Assembly (NCBI GenBank): GCA_041946685.1
Contig: JBHGAV010000017.1
Coordinates: 4,267-68,266, forward strand
Length of the DNA stretch: 64,000 nucleotides
Direction of reading: 5' to 3'
DNA from: JBHGAV01 sp041946685
GTDB lineage: Bacteria > Acidobacteriota > Terriglobia > Bryobacterales > Bryobacteraceae
Made by a program: the position numbers and the translations under genes. Below are positions 60,790 to 64,000 of the stretch, one piece after another (within the stretch, counting starts at the first letter, position 1; the number at the start of each line of letters is the position of its first letter). A model generated the notes under the pieces. It saw only the letters and a program-made list of their open reading frames with translations, had not been told where the DNA came from and searched no databases.

Positions 60790-61737
60790 GTGAGCGCCTT
60801 GCCGGCCAGAACCGCCTACAGCCGCGATGAGGTCCGTCGTATGCTCGAGTTGCCCGAGAGGCGGCTGCGTAGCTGGGAGAGGCAGGGCCTCGCGCCGCGG
60901 CTGGAGACCTACACCTTCCCGGACCTGGCCGTGTTGAGGACGCTGGACAGGCTGAGAAGGAGTGGCGTCTCTTCCCGCCGCATCCGCCGGGTGGTTTCGA
61001 CACTGCATCGGAGGTTAAGCTCGGTGGCCGATCCTCTCAAGGAGCTGAGGATCTTCGCCGAAGGCGGCCAGGTTCGGGTGCAGTGGGGGGCAAGCAAGAT
61101 GGATCCCGTCTCGGGACAGTTGCTCCTGGATTTCGACCCCGCCGAGCTTCACAGCGTGCGCGAAATCCCCCGGCATGCGGCCGTCGACGCCGCAAGGGCC
61201 GCCGAAGCGGCCCGCCGCTTTGAGGCTTCCCTCCTGTTTGAGAAGGCCCTGGAGATGGAGAACAGCGGGGCGCCCCCGCGCGAAGTCATCGAGGTCTACG
61301 AGAGGGCCGTGGCTCTGGACCCAACCTCGGCCGGCGCCCTGGTGAACCTTGGAACGGTCTACTTCCATCTCAGGGAATGGGATCAGGCCGAACGCTACTA
61401 CCGCCGCGCCCTGGAAGCCGACCCGAAGTACGCCCTGGTTCACTTCAACCTGGGCAATCTGTTCGACGAGAAGAACGACCGCGCCCAGGCCTTCCTGCAC
61501 TACAGCCTGGCTCTGAGACTGGAACCCGACTACGCCGACGCCCACTACAACCTGGCGCTACTCTGCCAGGCCAGCGGGCAGGTGATGCGCGCCCTGCGGC
61601 ACTGGAAAGCGTATCTAAGGCTGGAGCCTTCCGGTCCTTGGGCCGTGATCGCCCGGCAGGAATTGGAGAAGCTCAGGCGGGCAACCGTGATCGAAGGCGC
61701 CAGGGGTGCTCAGAGCAACGCCGGCGCGCAGGCATGA
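60790..61737 (+). CDS. MerR-type HTH fused to TPR repeats
   Basis: A 315-residue fusion. The N-terminus (about 9-75) is a MerR-like winged helix (YSRDEVRRMLELPERRLRSWERQGL, read in parts), followed by a linker and about four TPR units (160-290; ALVNLGTVYFHLREWDQAER, LVHFNLGNLFDEKNDRAQAF). It lacks a MerR effector domain, so TPR contacts may control it. It is divergent from feoAB with only 102 bases between, and its stop overlaps the thiL start (ATGA). Iron-linked control of feoAB is possible but only inferred from position. Confidence 0.85.
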   Translation: MSALPARTAYSRDEVRRMLELPERRLRSWERQGLAPRLETYTFPDLAVLRTLDRLRRSGVSSRRIRRVVSTLHRRLSSVADPLKELRIFAEGGQVRVQWGASKMDPVSGQLLLDFDPAELHSVREIPRHAAVDAARAAEAARRFEASLLFEKALEMENSGAPPREVIEVYERAVALDPTSAGALVNLGTVYFHLREWDQAERYYRRALEADPKYALVHFNLGNLFDEKNDRAQAFLHYSLALRLEPDYADAHYNLALLCQASGQVMRALRHWKAYLRLEPSGPWAVIARQELEKLRRATVIEGARGAQSNAGAQA

Positions 61738-62648
61738 ACGAGACCCAACTCATCCGCCTGATTCAGCGCCGCGCCCCGAGTTTCGGCGCCAGGTCCCTGA
61801 TTCTGGGCATCGGCGACGACTGCGCCGTTCTGCGGCCGTCCGGTTCGGCAGAGGATTGGGTCGTCACCACCGACATGGTCCTCGAAGACGTCCATTTCCT
61901 TCGCGGCGCACACCCCCCGGCGGCGGTCGGGCACCGTGTCCTGGCCCGGGGCCTGAGCGATATCGCGGCCATGGGCGCCGAGCCGCGGGTCTGTTTCCTG
62001 TCACTGGCCCTGGCGCCGTGGACCGATTCCCGCTGGCTGAACGGCTTTTTCCGGGGCTTCTACCGCCTCGCCAGCCGGACGCGCACAACGCTGGCGGGTG
62101 GCGACCTTGCTCACGCCGAAAAGCTCGCCTGCGACATCGTGGTCTGCGGCGCGATCCCCAAAGGCGAGGCTCTTCGGCGGGACGGCGCACGACCCGGCGA
62201 TGGCGTTTACATCTCGGGGCAACTGGGAGGTTCGGCTCTGGGCCTCAGGACCAGGCGCGGGCGAGCCTGGGATTGTCACCTCGCCCCACAACCCAGGCTC
62301 GATCTCGGGCGCTTCCTTCGGGCAAGGCTGCGCGCCTCGTCCGCCATGGATTTGAGCGACGGCCTCTCGATTGACCTGCATCGGCTGGCGCTGGCCTCCG
62401 GCGTTGCCGCCGAGCTTGAGTGCCAACCGCCCACCTTCCCCGGCGCGACGCTCGAGGACGCCCTCCATGGAGGCGAGGACTACGAACTGCTGTTCACTCT
62501 GCCGCCGGCCGCGAGGCCCCCCTCCGCGCACCGGGGCATCCGCATTACGCGCATCGGCACGATCCGGAAGGGCAAACCCGGGCTGGTCCGGCTCTTCGGC
62601 CGCCCGCTCGAGCCGCGCGGCTACGACCATTTCCGCGGCCGGACATAG
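61734..62648 (+). CDS. thiL: Thiamine-monophosphate kinase
   Basis: A 304-residue ATP-dependent kinase that makes thiamine diphosphate, of the PurM/AIR synthetase fold. GIGDDCAVL (25-33), VTTDMVLEDVHF, ARGLSDIAAMGAEP, SAMDLSDGLSIDL and HGGEDYELLF are all conserved. The ATG at 61734 overlaps the preceding stop by 4 bases, and longer in-frame sequence upstream lies within the MerR-TPR gene. thiamine diphosphate is the cofactor of the KorAB enzyme encoded here. Confidence 0.95.
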   Translation: MNETQLIRLIQRRAPSFGARSLILGIGDDCAVLRPSGSAEDWVVTTDMVLEDVHFLRGAHPPAAVGHRVLARGLSDIAAMGAEPRVCFLSLALAPWTDSRWLNGFFRGFYRLASRTRTTLAGGDLAHAEKLACDIVVCGAIPKGEALRRDGARPGDGVYISGQLGGSALGLRTRRGRAWDCHLAPQPRLDLGRFLRARLRASSAMDLSDGLSIDLHRLALASGVAAELECQPPTFPGATLEDALHGGEDYELLFTLPPAARPPSAHRGIRITRIGTIRKGKPGLVRLFGRPLEPRGYDHFRGRT

Positions 62649-62654
62649 GGAGTA

Positions 62655-63929
62655 ATGTCGCAGACCTGTGTCCTCTCCCGCCGCGCGACCGTGGCCTGGT
62701 GCCTGTTCGATTTCGCCAACTCCGCCTACACCACGCTCATCATCACCGTGGCCTTCGCGGTCTACTTCCGGCAGGTGGTTGTTCAGGCCTCCGACAACCG
62801 CGGCGACCAGCTCTGGGGCATCGCCAACTTCATCGCCATGCTGGCGGTGGCGGCAGCCGCGCCCGTGCTCGGCGCCATCGCTGATTTCTCGGGCCGCAAG
62901 AAGCGCTTCCTCATCCTGCTGACGCTGCTGTCGGTCGCCGCGACGGCGCTGATGTTCTTGGTCGGCCCGGGCGACGTCGCCGCCGCCATCCTGCTGTTTG
63001 TCATCGGCACATTCGGATTTGAGGCAGGCTACGTCTTCTACAACGCATTCCTTCCTGACGTGGCGGCGCCCGAATCCGTGGGAAGGGTCTCCGGTTGGGG
63101 ATGGGGAGTGGGCTACATCGGCGGCCTGCTGTGCCTCCTGCTGGCCAAGCCCCTGCTGGACCAGCCGCTCACCGGCCCCGAAGGAGTTGCGGCTTATCAG
63201 CTCTCCTACCTGTTGGTGGCCGCCTGGTTTCTGGTGTTCTCCTGGCCCGCCTTCCTGTGGTTGCACGAGTCGCCGCCCCTGGGGCGTCTGCCGCGGTGGT
63301 GGGACTATGCCCCGGCGGGCTTTCGCCGTGTGGGAGAAACCCTTTCTCACCTGCGGCGCTACCGGGAGACGGCCAAGTACATTCTGGCCTCGTTGTTTTT
63401 CACGGATGGGATCACCACGGTGGTCGGGTTCGCCGGCATCTATGCCACGACGACAATCGGCTTCTCGAGCAAGGAGCTCGTACTGCTGTTTCTTGTGCTG
63501 AACATCGTGGCGCTGCCCGGGTCACTTGCGGCCGGCTATGCCGCCGATTGGATAGGCCCCAAGCGGACCATCGTCGCCACTCTCGTGCTTTGGATGGGCG
63601 TTGTCGTGCTCGGTTTCCTGGCGACCACCAAAACGGCCTTCTGGATCATGGCCGCCTTCGCCGCCGTCGGCATGGGCAGCACCCAGGCAGTGGGACGGTC
63701 TTTCATGGCCCAGATCTCGCCGCCCGAGCGCGAGAGCGAGTTCTTCGGCTTCTACGTGCTGAGCGGCAAGTTCGCGTCCATGTTCGGCCCGCTGCTGTTC
63801 GGCTCCATATCGCACTGGACCGGCAGCCAGCGATTGGCGGTCCTCTCCCTGCTGCCGTTCTTTCTCGCCGGCCTGCTGCTGATGCTATGGATCGACGAGG
63901 GGCACGCCAGGCGCGCTGTTGTAAAATGA
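62655..63929 (+). CDS. MFS transporter, UMF1/Atg22-like
   Basis: A 424-residue transporter with 12 membrane helices. FDFANSAYTTLIITVAF near the start is the hallmark of the UMF1 family related to yeast vacuolar Atg22 amino acid effluxers, and GWGWGVGYIGGL and GRSFMAQISPPERESEFFGFY match it. The substrate is unknown. AGGGAG precedes ATG 62655, 6 bases after thiL. Its stop codon lies within a -10-like TAAAAT that may serve the tRNA gene. Confidence 0.88.
   Translation: MSQTCVLSRRATVAWCLFDFANSAYTTLIITVAFAVYFRQVVVQASDNRGDQLWGIANFIAMLAVAAAAPVLGAIADFSGRKKRFLILLTLLSVAATALMFLVGPGDVAAAILLFVIGTFGFEAGYVFYNAFLPDVAAPESVGRVSGWGWGVGYIGGLLCLLLAKPLLDQPLTGPEGVAAYQLSYLLVAAWFLVFSWPAFLWLHESPPLGRLPRWWDYAPAGFRRVGETLSHLRRYRETAKYILASLFFTDGITTVVGFAGIYATTTIGFSSKELVLLFLVLNIVALPGSLAAGYAADWIGPKRTIVATLVLWMGVVVLGFLATTKTAFWIMAAFAAVGMGSTQAVGRSFMAQISPPERESEFFGFYVLSGKFASMFGPLLFGSISHWTGSQRLAVLSLLPFFLAGLLLMLWIDEGHARRAVVK
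63922..63927 (+). promoter_or_regulatory. -10-like TAAAAT before tRNA-Thr
   Basis: TAAAAT matches the -10 consensus at 5 of 6 bases and overlaps the last codons of the MFS gene, 17 bases before the tRNA. It shares GTTGTA with two other -10 regions in the window. No clear -35 is seen. Confidence 0.35.
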
Positions 63930-63944
63930 AAGAGATCCCCGCGA

Positions 63945-64000
63945 GCCACCCTAGCTCAGTTGGTAGAGCAGCGGTTTCGTAAACCGCAGGTCGTCGGTTC
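63945..64000 (+). tRNA. tRNA-Thr(CGT), cut at the window edge
   Basis: The acceptor strand GCCACCC (63945-63951), T8-A9, D arm GCTCAGTTGGTAGAGC, and anticodon stem GCGGT/ACCGC around the loop TTCGTAA are all present. The anticodon CGT (63978-63980) reads ACG threonine codons. The sequence ends in the T loop (TTC), so the 3' end lies beyond the window. Confidence 0.95.

Noticed and set aside
1..64000. CRISPR arrays, insertion sequences, prophage genes or integrated elements
   Set aside because: No regularly spaced repeats, transposase or integrase motifs, or composition breaks were seen; the only tRNA is cut at the edge and shows no attachment repeat.

Overview
The window reads as a high-GC, Gram-negative chromosome segment, most likely from Acidobacteriota of the Bryobacterales/Solibacter type. 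The evidence is lipid A genes (lpxC, lpxB), an Oar-like TonB receptor with a carboxypeptidase-regulatory N-terminus, several secreted proteins built from such domains, Tat-exported ThuA-like proteins, a DUF6807 protein and a quinol nitric oxide reductase. This placement is inference from gene content, not a database result. There are no insertion sequences, phage genes, CRISPR arrays or rRNA. Genes are packed tightly and no gene-free stretch exceeds about 300 bases. One tRNA (Thr, CGT) is cut by the right edge and a cyclase-family gene by the left edge.

Layout. 1-1954 (+): cyclase, AlkD-like repair protein, small VanZ-like membrane protein. 9198-2129 (-): a compact operon of a PaaK/LuxE-like adenylating enzyme, a TonB receptor, an NRAMP-related transporter and a Tat-type aldo/keto reductase. 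11461-9353 (-): a short polA without a proofreading domain. 11614-20316 (+): a run from lpxC through a phospholipid synthase, PH-like, YdcF-like and ABC exporter genes, then fcl, hutI-like, ftcD, lipA and a small secreted protein. 20422-22638 (+): qNOR behind a Crp/Fnr-type site. 24071-27482 (+): GDP-mannose 3,5-epimerase-like, manC, fucP. 31114-27422 (-): csp, infA, wecB, stand-alone Clp ATPase, rsmI.

31407-34076 (+): M3 peptidase and an iron-sulfur flavoprotein-like gene. 35719-34091 (-): tatA, tatC. 40348-36704 (-): 2-oxoacid:ferredoxin oxidoreductase (korA, korB) and a TrmJ-like methyltransferase. 40459-43913: S9 peptidase, lipoprotein, small membrane protein, PilZ protein. 45529-43926 (-): two ThuA-like Tat substrates. 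45628-51925: MrfA-like helicase, an unknown gene, lpxB, and a peptidase M1 homologue that has lost its active site. 60687-51940 (-): an eight-gene run of feoA, feoB, PIG-L deacetylase, PLP decarboxylase, trxB and two secreted carboxypeptidase-regulatory proteins ending the run (seven named genes plus the second copy). 60790-63929 (+): MerR-TPR fusion, thiL, an MFS transporter; then tRNA-Thr.

Themes. Envelope assembly (lpxC, lpxB, pgsA-like, ABC exporter, nucleotide sugars) is spread through the window. Metal handling appears twice: the NRAMP-related/TonB operon and feoAB. Tat export (tatA, tatC) has plausible clients in the window (two ThuA proteins and the aldo/keto reductase). Two enzyme homologues, the M1-like and the HutI-like proteins, keep the fold but lack key catalytic residues. 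Many first genes of operons have a -10 hexamer only 4-7 bases before a start codon and no Shine-Dalgarno sequence, which suggests frequent leaderless mRNAs.
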